From Salinibaculum sp. SYNS191 (GTDB lineage Archaea > Halobacteriota > Halobacteria > Halobacteriales > Haloarculaceae), in NCBI RefSeq assembly GCF_037338445.1, contig NZ_CP147840.1:39153-103152 (forward strand): 64,000 nucleotides of DNA. Direction: 5' to 3'. The notes under the pieces are model-generated. The model was not told the origin of the DNA, ran no database searches, and was given only the letters and a program-made list of their open reading frames with translations. This document shows positions 7,513 through 15,965 of the stretch, piece by piece; positions within the stretch are counted from its first letter, which is position 1, and every line of letters starts with the position of its first letter. The position numbers and the translations under genes are program-made.

Positions 7513-9317
7513 GCCTCGACCAGCCAGACGCCGACGTCGCCTATCGGACGGCGGCTCGCCACGACTACCGGCGCCAGGAGGCTGTCGACACCACGACGGA
7601 GACCATGCCTGCGCCGGCTCGCCACGGCGCGAACGGTACCTTCACCCTCGAAGATCTCGAGCGGGACGCCGATGAACTTCGCCGGAAGTGGGGCCTTGAC
7701 GATGATCGGCCGCTGCCCAACGGGAGTGCCTACCAGCACGCACGCGCTGCCTGGCTGGCGACGGACGATATCGTCGAGTACGACGACAAGGAGTATCGCG
7801 TGCTCTCCCGGGACTTCGAGCATCCCCACGACGACGAGGACGGTCGCTTCGCCGTCACGCTCGTGAGTTCGCCGTGGCGAGCTGGTCGCGAGATCGGTGG
7901 CGAGTACCGCGCGTTCTACAAGTACGACCTCACGTTGCGGCCAGTCGACGACGACGGCGCGATCCGCTGGGGATCGACACCGGATCGCTCGTTCTCGGTC
8001 AAGATCCGCCCGCAGCGGGAGGACCTCATCCAGAAGGACGGTTCCTCGTTCGATATCCCGTACAGCGAAGGATCATTCCTGACTGTCCAGGCGACGTGGC
8101 TGGAGGATATCACCGAAGCCATCGCTCTCGCGACGAAGTTCCTGGGCGGAGCGCTGGGCTACCAGTTGAAAGTTGACGATATCTGCCAGGACTCGGCACG
8201 CTTCACCAAGGCCGAAGTGCATCAGCGCATCGAGCGCGTGAAAGAGCAACACGTCGTCCAGACGATCCGCCAGTCTGCGGATCTGCTGGCTGCCCACGAG
8301 GCCGACCTGGATACGCGCGGGAAGTACGAGGACGGCAAGTGGATGGAGTGCTGGCTGCAGACCGACGCCTGGGAGAAGCTCGGGTTCCCGGCGCTGGACG
8401 CCCAGCTCTCCATCAAGGTCTACTATCCCGACCACCCCGAGAAGTTGGAGTATCCGATGGATCAGCCGAAGGTCGAGGTCGCGCTGGAGGGCAAAGAACG
8501 CGTCTACGACGAGGAGCAGAACCAGCGTGTCCGCCGTGCGATTCCGATGAACCGCTGGAACGAGGTGATGGCTGTCCTGGAGGAGGTCCTGCTGACGCAC
8601 CTCTCGTGGGCCGACGTTCGCGAGGACCATCTCGTCGCCGACGACTACAGTGACGGCCCCGACGCGCCACCGATTGCCTTTCAGAAGCCCGAGGGTCGCC
8701 GCGAGTGGCTGCAGCGCCATTACGAGAGTCTCGTGCCGCCGTTGTACCGGCAGGCGACGAGTCACCGAACGGACCTGGTGTACGACATCCTCGCGGCGCT
8801 TCGTGACGCGCCCGATGATGCTGCCGGGATGACTTACGACCAGCTGGTCGAGCAGACAGGCGCGGCGTATCGGACCGTGCGCAAGCACGTGCGCCGGCTG
8901 TGTGAGGCTGGCCCGGCTCGCGGCCCTGGAATCCTCGAACGCGAGCGCGGCGCCGTGACGCTGGTTAGCTGGTCGAGTCGCTTCCTTGAGGAACTCGGCC
9001 AGGACGTCCTCGACGAGATCAACCCTGGCGACCAGCCCGAAGATCGTCGCGACCGTGCCGAGGAGCGTCGCGAACGTCGCGAGCAGCGGCAGGCCGACCA
9101 GGAGGACGTCGACCGCGCCGAGTCGGTCGCTGCTGGTGAGGACGAGTCCACTGGTGGCGACGCCGGCGACGGCTCCTCGACGTGGCGCTACTTCGGAGAC
9201 GTCGACCTCCGTCCCGACCAGCTCGCTCGCGCGCTCGACCAGGAGTATCTCGACCACGACGAAGTCCGCGTTCGCGTCGACAACAGTCCGCTGTTCGCGA
9301 CCGGGCCGCCAGGGTAG
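7509..9317 (+). CDS. Large winged-helix protein, candidate replication initiator, 602 aa
   Basis: Start chosen at GTG 7509, overlapping the upstream stop (GTGA) with GAGGTGG five bases before it; GTG 7500 is also in frame. The first 450 residues form an unrecognised mixed domain (GGEYRAFYKYDLTLRP, SFSVKIRPQREDL, YQLKVDDICQDSARF). Residues about 415-475 form a winged helix (TDLVYDILAALRDAP, MTYDQLVEQTGAAYRTVRKH). A charged RR/EE helix and disordered tail follow. It is the last and largest gene of the operon and lies directly before a structured, AT-rich non-coding region, the arrangement of several haloarchaeal plasmid rep-ori pairs. The Rep role is inferred; there is no visible nuclease or polymerase motif. 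Confidence 0.75.
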   Translation: MSLDQPDADVAYRTAARHDYRRQEAVDTTTETMPAPARHGANGTFTLEDLERDADELRRKWGLDDDRPLPNGSAYQHARAAWLATDDIVEYDDKEYRVLSRDFEHPHDDEDGRFAVTLVSSPWRAGREIGGEYRAFYKYDLTLRPVDDDGAIRWGSTPDRSFSVKIRPQREDLIQKDGSSFDIPYSEGSFLTVQATWLEDITEAIALATKFLGGALGYQLKVDDICQDSARFTKAEVHQRIERVKEQHVVQTIRQSADLLAAHEADLDTRGKYEDGKWMECWLQTDAWEKLGFPALDAQLSIKVYYPDHPEKLEYPMDQPKVEVALEGKERVYDEEQNQRVRRAIPMNRWNEVMAVLEEVLLTHLSWADVREDHLVADDYSDGPDAPPIAFQKPEGRREWLQRHYESLVPPLYRQATSHRTDLVYDILAALRDAPDDAAGMTYDQLVEQTGAAYRTVRKHVRRLCEAGPARGPGILERERGAVTLVSWSSRFLEELGQDVLDEINPGDQPEDRRDRAEERRERREQRQADQEDVDRAESVAAGEDESTGGDAGDGSSTWRYFGDVDLRPDQLARALDQEYLDHDEVRVRVDNSPLFATGPPG

Positions 9318-9827
9318 CCCGCCGTCTCCGGCCGGTTCGCCGGGTCGGTAGCTCCTGCCATCGCACTCGCTTCTTCTTTTCAGTCCGTTCCTGTAGTCAA
9401 CATATACTATCTAGATACCTTCAATAACTATTCTTATACAATTCGCTTTCACTCGGGTGTTAACGGAGCGCCAGTAGATTATTTCACCACAACTGGCGCG
9501 AAACGGCCGGCAGTCCAACCCTCGATTCCGCCGGCTCGACGTCGTTCTCGGCCGGTGCCGGCCGGTCTGGGTGGCACAGCGGTCGGCCGGTCCCCCTTAG
9601 CGTTAGTGCCCCTGAGGGGGCACGGGTAAAACGGACCGGCCCAGACCGGGCCGGCCCTTCCCGCACCGCTACCGCAGCCTGGACTGTCGGAGGAGTCCCG
9701 GAGACCAGTCAATACCGGGAGTACGGGGGTAACGGCTGTTGGGAATACTCCGACACGAGAACAGGCCAGATCTTCTTAGGCACCTTTCTGAGTTGAACGC
9801 CCCTGTGCGAAACTCCTGTACTTGATA
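9318..9827. other. Non-coding region with AT-rich tract and GC-rich hairpin (candidate origin)
   Basis: No gene is supportable here. Bases about 9385-9460 are AT-rich (ACATATACTATCTAGATACC and TTCAATAACTATTCTTATAC). They are followed by a very GC-rich block with repeated CGGCCGG. The position after the large winged-helix gene and the AT-rich plus hairpin composition are what one expects of a plasmid origin, but no iteron set is visible. Confidence 0.5.
9557..9655. repeat. Nested inverted repeat / large stem-loop
   Basis: The outer arms GCCGGCCGGTCTGG (from 9557) and CCAGACCGGGCCGGC (ending about 9655) pair with one bulged base. The middle arms are GGCCGGTCC (9585-9593) and GGACCGGCC (9633-9641). 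The inner hairpin is GTGCCCC-TGA-GGGGCAC (9606-9622). The three nested stems share one axis, so the whole 100 bases can fold as a single cruciform or RNA. It could be a replication origin element, a strong terminator for the operon, or a structured RNA. Confidence 0.6.
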
Positions 9828-10099
9828 TCAGTCACCCACTGACCAGTTGCTCTCCCAAGTGACCGGGAGTTCCGCAGTGTTGAGGACGTCTGCGATCTCG
9901 GCTGGCGTGACGCTGCCCTGTTGTTCAGCCAGCTGCATCAGTTCCGCCACCTTTCCGGTCGGAACCGCGCCAGTGCCCCGGACATCCGGACGTAATACTT
10001 CGCGGCACTGTCGATGGCCTTGCTTTTCGTATTCTCGCCGCTGGCTTCGAGGAGCGCTTCAAGACGACGCTCCCTCTCATCGTTCATCCTGAGCCGCAT
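9828..10099 (-). pseudogene. Ribbon-helix-helix-like gene, frameshifted copy
   Basis: Translated on the minus strand from ATG 10099 this reads MRLRMNDERERRLEALLEAS and continues to YYVRMSGA, then loses frame. One frame over it continues TGAVPTGKVAELMQLAEQ and ends at the TGA at 9828. The joined product is a close paralogue of the intact gene at 25919-26197. The break is at a run of four Gs that would need five, so it may be a sequencing indel rather than decay. The N-terminal half is ribbon-helix-helix-like (short strand, two helices); a C-terminal helical part follows the PTGK turn. DNA-binding regulator by inference. Confidence 0.7.
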
Positions 10100-10135
10100 A
10101 TTTTTACACACACCCCCCAGTTTCCTAGTTTTTTT
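10100..10135 (-). promoter_or_regulatory. Conserved upstream element of the RHH-like gene (copy A)
   Basis: Read on the minus strand: AACTAGGAAACTGGGGGGTG then TGTGTAAAAAT before ATG 10099. The intact paralogue at 26197 has nearly the same sequence (AACTAGGATGCTGGGGGGTG then TGTGCAACAAT). Conservation of non-coding DNA upstream of both paralogues implies a shared operator or promoter, probably autoregulatory. Confidence 0.55.
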
Positions 10136-10200
10136 GGCCTTGTTGAAACCCTCAAGTAGTGATAAGTTTCAGCGCCCGTGCTGAATAGAGTGCGCATATC
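10136..10200 (+). mobile_element. IS6-like terminal sequence, left edge of cargo island
   Basis: Begins GGCCTTGTTGAAACCCTC and continues through AGTTTCAGCGCCCGTGCTGAATAGAGTGCGC. The same pattern occurs at 20081-20145 (plus) and 25850-25916 (minus). The GGcnCTGTTGaAA start resembles the terminal inverted repeats of the IS6 family (IS26 begins GGCACTGTTGCAAA). No transposase is present, so this is a solo or remnant end. Confidence 0.5.
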
Positions 10201-10300
10201 TTGCACGGAGTCAACTAAAATCACTTATATATATACCGCTGTCTCACTGTCTTCGGGAAGATTCACATTCAAATAATGGACTTCTGACCTGTCCCTGAGA

Positions 10301-10310
10301 AACTATTATA
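10301..10310 (+). promoter_or_regulatory. TATA element for the 847-aa membrane protein
   Basis: AACTATTATA lies about 30 bases before ATG 10336, the spacing of an archaeal TATA box for a leaderless transcript. A second AT-rich stretch, CTTATATATATACC, is at about 10223-10236. It helps decide the start at 10336 over GTG 10333 and ATG 10351. Confidence 0.5.
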
Positions 10311-10335
10311 CCGCCAGCGTTGGCACGCTTCTGTG

Positions 10336-12879
10336 ATGGCTGTTGTGGGCATGACCGATGCCACCGCGAAGATTGCACGCTATCTAGCAATTACAATTAA
10401 CCGCCTCATCGCTGGGCGATACAGTCGCAGGGAAGGTATCAGCATCGGAATCGTGATCGCCCTCCTCGTCGGATTGCCCTGGTACTTTGTGGTTCCCATC
10501 ATTGATCCAGTTCTTTCTCCGCTCCCGACGGTAAGCTTCACCACGGACAGCCTGACCGCGCTGTGGGGTATCCACGCCACCGTAATCACGCTGATTCTGG
10601 TTGCCCTCTCGTTTGCGTGGCAGTCTGTCCGCAATTTGCCGACCACTCCCGAAGTCGTCGAAGACCTCGCAAACAAACTCCGCTCGATCGAGACCATCAC
10701 GTTTCTCTTCGCCGCGAACCTTCTCGTGGGCTTGGGTGTCATCCTCTCGACGGGTCAGTACGTCATGACAGATGTGGGACTGTCAGTGGGAGCATTGCTT
10801 CTTGTCAGCGTCGTCGTCACTATCCACCGTTTCTGGGTAGTATTCTCACTCTTGCTCCACAACACGCTGGACGAGACGGTGATGAAATTCGCGGCGGCTG
10901 CACGGACAGGGAAGTACGGAAAGGCGAGCGGGAGCTACGACGCATATCTCGAACACTTCTTCGATGCTGCGAAAGCAGATATCGAGCAGAACCGCCCCCG
11001 ACGACTCGAAGATACACTCGGGAATGTGACCTCGTTGATGATTGAGTTGGATGAGGAGGACCACGAAGTCGAGATTGATCAGCAACTACTTGGTTTCGTC
11101 AGGGATCGATACCTTGGTCTACACCGCCGCAGTTTAGAAAAACCGAACGAAGAATTAGAAGACAAGGTTATCACGTCGTATGGAGCTATCTTCTACGGGG
11201 TGTCGATTACCGACGAGACGAAGATTGCCTGCTGGTCACTGGAGACGATGCCACAATTTCTCACGCAGAAGCTTGCCGAATACCCTGAGAGCGGGGGTAT
11301 CGAACAAATATTGTCTCGGTTCGAAGAGTTCCAGCACAAGGTTTTGGCCTCATTCGACGGGGCAAGTTCATTAGGAGAACTGGAGACCAGTGTAACAGTA
11401 CTCGACGCTTGGTTCGCAACACAGACATCTCTGTGGCGTCGTTCAATTGAGGGCGAAAGCCGCACGGCGCTGGCGTATCTGCACCACCTCCTTGACGACA
11501 TCTTCCAGTTTAGACGATACGAACACGCACCGCCAGTACCAAGAGGAGAAGAAGATGCAACAGACGATGTCGTTGGAGACGTGAATCGGCAGAAACAGCA
11601 ACGAGCGGATCAGTATCGCGTAGCTATTAATCGGCTACGGTTTGCGGCGTATGGCTGGGTACTCAAACTGTTCCGTGCGGACGAACTCCAAGCAACGTTT
11701 CTGGAACACGTGCTCAGTGAGTATGCCGAGAGCAAACTTGATGACATTGAGAGACCTTCAGAGATCTATTTCGGGATGAGGGACGAGGGGGGTAGACTGA
11801 GTTACTGGGAGCGATGGAATCTCAATCATGCACTCGATGACAACTACGGTAGTGCGACCACAGGGATGTCTGTCAACACGTGGTTGCTGGACTTCTACTG
11901 CACCATGCTTGTCTGGACGCTTGACTTCGATACGATGACCGCCGTCCGAGATCGTTCTCCCGAGAGCAGTGTCATCCTCGAATCTGAGGCGGACCAGCAC
12001 ACAGTAGACAAGATTACCGACAGGATCGCCTCGTACCGCACCAACTACCCACTCAAGAAGTTCCACGACGAATATCCACCAATCGACCAGCGGTGCAACG
12101 TTCTGATCCGCCACTTCAAAGACATCAAGACCGCACTCGACGAGCAAAAGCAACAGTGGGTACGTAAACAACCACTTGACGAAGGGCGGACGGATGGACT
12201 TGCTGAGAAGGTCAATTCACAACTGGAATCAAGCGGACTTCGGACAGTGCTCGCAGAGACGGGAGAAATCAAACAAGGAGAAGTGTTCGGTCCCGATGTT
12301 GGTGGCGATTTTAGTGGTGCTGTAGTGATGCCGCGTCGGATATTCGTTGACGATGGAGTGTCGACCTTCTTCGGTGACCGATTTACACAGCTGCTGCAAC
12401 GGTACCGAAACTTCGTCGTGGAACATCTGAATTTCGAAGAGCGCACAATCAACAAATTTGCTGAACTGCCCGACGTGCTCGCAGACATCGCTGCCAATCA
12501 CGAAGTTAGAGCGTTCGTCGTTGAGCAAGTTGACGGTAAAACTGTGTTGCGCGATGATGACCGAAGTGAAAGAGAACACACCGATTCCCTCGGAAGCTAC
12601 CTCAGCTTCTGTGATGTCCCTGTTGTCACTGAGTCAATGTCCGAGACAGCCGCAATTGCCGTCTTCGATGCTGAGTTCGAGTACGCCGAAGACGCAGACG
12701 ATCATCCGATTTCTGTGTCGGTGACGCCTGGCGAGGATGTGGAGGGGTGGAATGCTGAGGACTTGGCCGACGGCGCTGACATTCGAGACAAGGTTCATGT
12801 CCAGTTTACCTATCGTGCCCACATCGACAGTACGGACAACAACGGCATCGTTATCGATGTCCCGCGGGACACTTCATGA
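10336..12879 (+). CDS. Four-TM membrane protein with large cytoplasmic domain, 847 aa
   Basis: Four hydrophobic segments are clustered at the N-terminus, about residues 35-57, 74-97, 120-140 and 148-172. The remaining 670 residues are soluble, helical and acidic, with sections such as YLEHFFDAAKADIEQNRP, MLVWTLDFDTMTAVRDRS and a beta-rich C-terminus. I recognise no nucleotide-binding, nuclease or protease motif. The design (few membrane helices plus a big sensor or effector part) is that of membrane-associated defence or abortive-infection proteins. It lies in an island with a toxin-like pair and a prokaryotic Argonaute system, which is the only reason to suspect defence. GC content is clearly lower than in the operon to its left, so it is probably acquired. 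Confidence 0.8.
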   Translation: MAVVGMTDATAKIARYLAITINRLIAGRYSRREGISIGIVIALLVGLPWYFVVPIIDPVLSPLPTVSFTTDSLTALWGIHATVITLILVALSFAWQSVRNLPTTPEVVEDLANKLRSIETITFLFAANLLVGLGVILSTGQYVMTDVGLSVGALLLVSVVVTIHRFWVVFSLLLHNTLDETVMKFAAAARTGKYGKASGSYDAYLEHFFDAAKADIEQNRPRRLEDTLGNVTSLMIELDEEDHEVEIDQQLLGFVRDRYLGLHRRSLEKPNEELEDKVITSYGAIFYGVSITDETKIACWSLETMPQFLTQKLAEYPESGGIEQILSRFEEFQHKVLASFDGASSLGELETSVTVLDAWFATQTSLWRRSIEGESRTALAYLHHLLDDIFQFRRYEHAPPVPRGEEDATDDVVGDVNRQKQQRADQYRVAINRLRFAAYGWVLKLFRADELQATFLEHVLSEYAESKLDDIERPSEIYFGMRDEGGRLSYWERWNLNHALDDNYGSATTGMSVNTWLLDFYCTMLVWTLDFDTMTAVRDRSPESSVILESEADQHTVDKITDRIASYRTNYPLKKFHDEYPPIDQRCNVLIRHFKDIKTALDEQKQQWVRKQPLDEGRTDGLAEKVNSQLESSGLRTVLAETGEIKQGEVFGPDVGGDFSGAVVMPRRIFVDDGVSTFFGDRFTQLLQRYRNFVVEHLNFEERTINKFAELPDVLADIAANHEVRAFVVEQVDGKTVLRDDDRSEREHTDSLGSYLSFCDVPVVTESMSETAAIAVFDAEFEYAEDADDHPISVSVTPGEDVEGWNAEDLADGADIRDKVHVQFTYRAHIDSTDNNGIVIDVPRDTS

Positions 12880-13189
12880 TCGGTTATATTCTGCGACGAC
12901 GCAGGAAAGGGGACCGGCGACAAGAGAACAAAGTCATCTCTCGTGTTGAGGTAAAAGATGGCGTTATCGGCATGAGATGACGCGATGTGCGAATACCTTG
13001 GAATCCCATACACCGGCCACGACTGGACTACCGCAAGGAATCCCAGATAGTAGACGGGACCTGACTCAAACTACTGTACATCATCGGCTCAAATCCAGAA
13101 GCGCACGACGAACTGTTAACTAGTCTCGACAATGCGGCAGCTCCACCCCTTGCGGAACTGTTTAAACAACCCACATCGTCTTGTCAAAT
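12880..13189. other. Intergenic region, promoter of next gene
   Basis: No convincing gene. An 8-base inverted repeat (GTCATCTC ... GAGATGAC, about 12930-12982) could be a terminator-like hairpin after the membrane-protein gene. TTTAAACAAC at 13161-13170 is a plausible TATA element for ATG 13190. Confidence 0.4.
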
Positions 13190-15151
13190 ATGCCAAATGA
13201 TTTTCTTGGGAGTATAGAGTTCTTGTCAGAATCAGAGGACCGAACTCCCGAGGAATTCATCGACTTAGCCCACGACCCTGATATCCTCTATTACCATATC
13301 CAGGAGTCCAAGCAGAAACTCAACCGAGGAGTCAAGGTAGATACTGACGAGAAAGACGATGAGGTCCTCGTCCACTCGAAAATCGAGATTTTCCAGTCTG
13401 TGATGCAGTACGTGGAAGCGTTCAGTATCTACTATCTCGCCTACATCAAGGGACGCGAGGACTTAGTGAAGTACCTCATATCCACCTACCCGAGAGAGGT
13501 GAAGACGTTCTACACCAAACTCAACGATGGAGAAGTTGCGGAGTACCTGGATGACCACGATATCGAGGCCGATTACCGGGACCTCCTAGAATCACTGTTT
13601 GGCTACCGATTCATCACAGAGGACGCAGACGAGGAGCAGTTGGAACAGATAGATCTCGACGAGCTATCTGCAGACTCGATTGAAGACCTCGTTGAGCAGT
13701 CAGCTGAGATGCTGGATGAACAGATACAGGATATCGGGAACTTCTATCTTGAGTTCGGGAACGCGTATAACGCAGTCAAACACGGGAATCGGATAATCCC
13801 CCAAACAGACAACGAGTTCCAGATCTCAAGAGAAGGGGAAGAGGATGTAGATGTCGCGGTTGACCTCGACTTCGCACTCTTCCTTTGCAAGCATGAGGAA
13901 AAGGCCTACCTGACCGGGATCCCGGTTGACCACCTCCTTGAACACTCGCTGGACATAGCTGAACGAGTTCACGACCTCTTCACGTATCTCCGGCGAATAG
14001 CAAAGGCAGCGATAGAGGAGGAACGTGAGTTCAGCGTTCCGTTCTACGGTCCTTCCGACGGTGAGGAATCACCGCAGAGATGGGTAAAAATCTGGAATGA
14101 GCATAGTGTGCTAATTCTTCCGCGGACAGAGGCGATTGCGGAGCTACTGGCGGAATCCTCATATGAACGTACCGTCGCCAGTCGGCTCAGTTTGGACGGA
14201 AAGACCCTCCAGATAATCACTGAAAACGACGCTTCCATCTCTCCAGAGTATCCAGTGATGGTAACGCTGGCACAGCAGGGGGTTCAGGGACTGACACCTA
14301 AGCCGCTCTTTGGTCTCAACATCACGTTCACTCTAAATGAGATCGATATCCAGCAGTACTACGAACTTCTTGAAATGGAGGATCTCCAGCAAGGGGTGGG
14401 TGTCGATAGCACAGTGATTCACGATAAGGAGCGAGGGGAAGAATTCGAAGTCGGTTCACCAACCTCGTTCAACATCCCCTCTATCTATGACCCGTTTGAA
14501 CGGGAACTCATCGAGCAGCTGTACTATCTGCAGCTGATCACAGACACGAAAATCCCGGTACCCCTCGAAATGTCAGAGTCTCACGCGGAAGTTATTCGGG
14601 AAGCAATTGAGGCGGATATCGAACGGGATGATGCAATAGAAGCTGTTGAAAGTCTCCGCGAAATCGGGGAGGATGCAGTGGTCACTGGTGTCTACGTTGA
14701 CCGTGTTACCCGAGCAGCGGACAGGTTTGAGTCCGAGCTGATAGGGAGTATCTGGGGTGCCTTCGATTTCGCTTTCGAGTTCGAGACCGACGAGATAGCT
14801 GAAGATTTCGAACAGGAATGGGGTAAAGAAGGAGACGAGATAACCGTTGGCCTCGAAGGGTATTCAGGGTCCTTCGACGAGCTAGTTGAGGAGTTACAGG
14901 AAGATGTAGAAGATGTCGAATACTTCATTGACGCTCTATCAATCAGAGACGACAGAGCCCAGCCACCGGACATCCTCGTCAATTACTCTATCGGAGAGTC
15001 CGGATTCTGGTATACCGATCACTCCCTTCGTCTCCAGGTCATTGATGAAGATGCTGGACACGGCCCTATCGAGTGCGAGCTTTGTGGCGAAGTGACAATG
15101 GATGTAAAGACTCATCTCACCGAGGACTGTGAAGCAGACCCGTTCGCTTAA
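13190..15151 (+). CDS. Hypothetical protein with C-terminal zinc finger, 653 aa
   Basis: ATG 13190 is preferred over TTG 13181 because a TATA-like TTTAAACAAC lies about 27 bases upstream. The first 300 residues are helical and very acidic, with YNAVKHGNR at about 193-201, a motif reminiscent of the N...KH loops of some HEPN-like helical domains (tentative). The middle (350-520) is beta-rich. The end carries CELCGEV and HLTEDC (Cys629, Cys632, His642, Cys647), a single zinc finger. No signal or membrane segment. Low GC. It lies in the island of defence-like genes beside the membrane protein and may act with it; not recognised as any known family. Confidence 0.8.
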   Translation: MPNDFLGSIEFLSESEDRTPEEFIDLAHDPDILYYHIQESKQKLNRGVKVDTDEKDDEVLVHSKIEIFQSVMQYVEAFSIYYLAYIKGREDLVKYLISTYPREVKTFYTKLNDGEVAEYLDDHDIEADYRDLLESLFGYRFITEDADEEQLEQIDLDELSADSIEDLVEQSAEMLDEQIQDIGNFYLEFGNAYNAVKHGNRIIPQTDNEFQISREGEEDVDVAVDLDFALFLCKHEEKAYLTGIPVDHLLEHSLDIAERVHDLFTYLRRIAKAAIEEEREFSVPFYGPSDGEESPQRWVKIWNEHSVLILPRTEAIAELLAESSYERTVASRLSLDGKTLQIITENDASISPEYPVMVTLAQQGVQGLTPKPLFGLNITFTLNEIDIQQYYELLEMEDLQQGVGVDSTVIHDKERGEEFEVGSPTSFNIPSIYDPFERELIEQLYYLQLITDTKIPVPLEMSESHAEVIREAIEADIERDDAIEAVESLREIGEDAVVTGVYVDRVTRAADRFESELIGSIWGAFDFAFEFETDEIAEDFEQEWGKEGDEITVGLEGYSGSFDELVEELQEDVEDVEYFIDALSIRDDRAQPPDILVNYSIGESGFWYTDHSLRLQVIDEDAGHGPIECELCGEVTMDVKTHLTEDCEADPFA

Positions 15152-15175
15152 ACCCTGTCGAGCCTCCCAGGAGGA

Positions 15176-15951
15176 CTAGTCGTCCAGGTCCAATCCCGCA
15201 GTAGGCTTCTCTTCGCCCGCGAAAATATCCAGCAAGTACAGCACGCTGAACCCGAGATTCTCGTGGAGCCAGTCCAGGTTTGAGTAGATGTCTGTGAAGT
15301 CGCCAGTCACGAAGTGGCTGATACCGATCTCCTCCTTTAGGAACATGGCATCACAGATCAAAGCGATATCAGCGTCGTTCTTCATGTGGACAGGCCACTC
15401 CTTCAACCTTCGCTCCACATCAGGGTATTCTCGGTCTCGAATAGGTTCCAGATAGACTCGGGCCTCGATCTGGTCCTTGTGCTTAATCGACCGCTCCATC
15501 AGGACGTCCTTCAGCTTCCGAGCAGCCTCACGAGCAGTCCGCCGAGTGAGTTCTCCTCCTTCTCGAAGTACCACTCAAAGTACTTCTGGAGCCGTGGACG
15601 GACCTCCTTCTCCTCGGACTCCTTCATCTCGAACCGGTCGACGTACTCGTCCATCACCGTCTCAATATCGAGCTCGTCGTCACTGTAGGTCTGCAGTTTC
15701 TTCCCGAACTGCCTCAGCTTCAACCGAAGCTTCGCCCGTTTCTCCCCGTACAGGCCTTCGTCCCGGTCTAACCGGACGTCGGCGGAACGCCGACTGTTGT
15801 CCTCGGTACTGGAGCAGTACTCGTAGACGGCGTTCTTCCCGGTGTATATCGTGTTGTCGGTGTCGAACAATCGTTTGGCGTTTGGGTACCACCGGTCGTT
15901 GAGGAAGGTGAGTCCGAGCAGGCAGTTGGTGTCTACGAAATACCGAGTCAT
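15176..15951 (-). pseudogene. PIN-domain nuclease, single frameshift
   Basis: The N-terminal frame (from ATG 15951) starts MTRYFVDTNCLLGL, with Asp7 and Asn9 as in the PIN-domain VDTN opening, and includes AVYEYC. The C-terminal frame (15176-15574) has KNDADIALICDA and FVTGDFTDIYSN, the acidic residues that complete a PIN active site. The two halves meet near 15555-15575, where one base is missing next to GGAGGAGAAC. Joined, they give about 258 residues, a full PIN nuclease with a helical insertion. PIN proteins are usually RNases and often toxins. It starts 14 bases after the Panacea-like gene, so the two form a likely toxin-antitoxin operon. Given other indels in this sequence, the gene may well be intact in the organism. 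Confidence 0.72.
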
Positions 15952-15965
15952 GGAGGGAAGGGTGG

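Noticed and set aside
12985..13050. Very short frame after the membrane protein gene
   Set aside because: About 20 codons without a ribosome-binding site or homologue.
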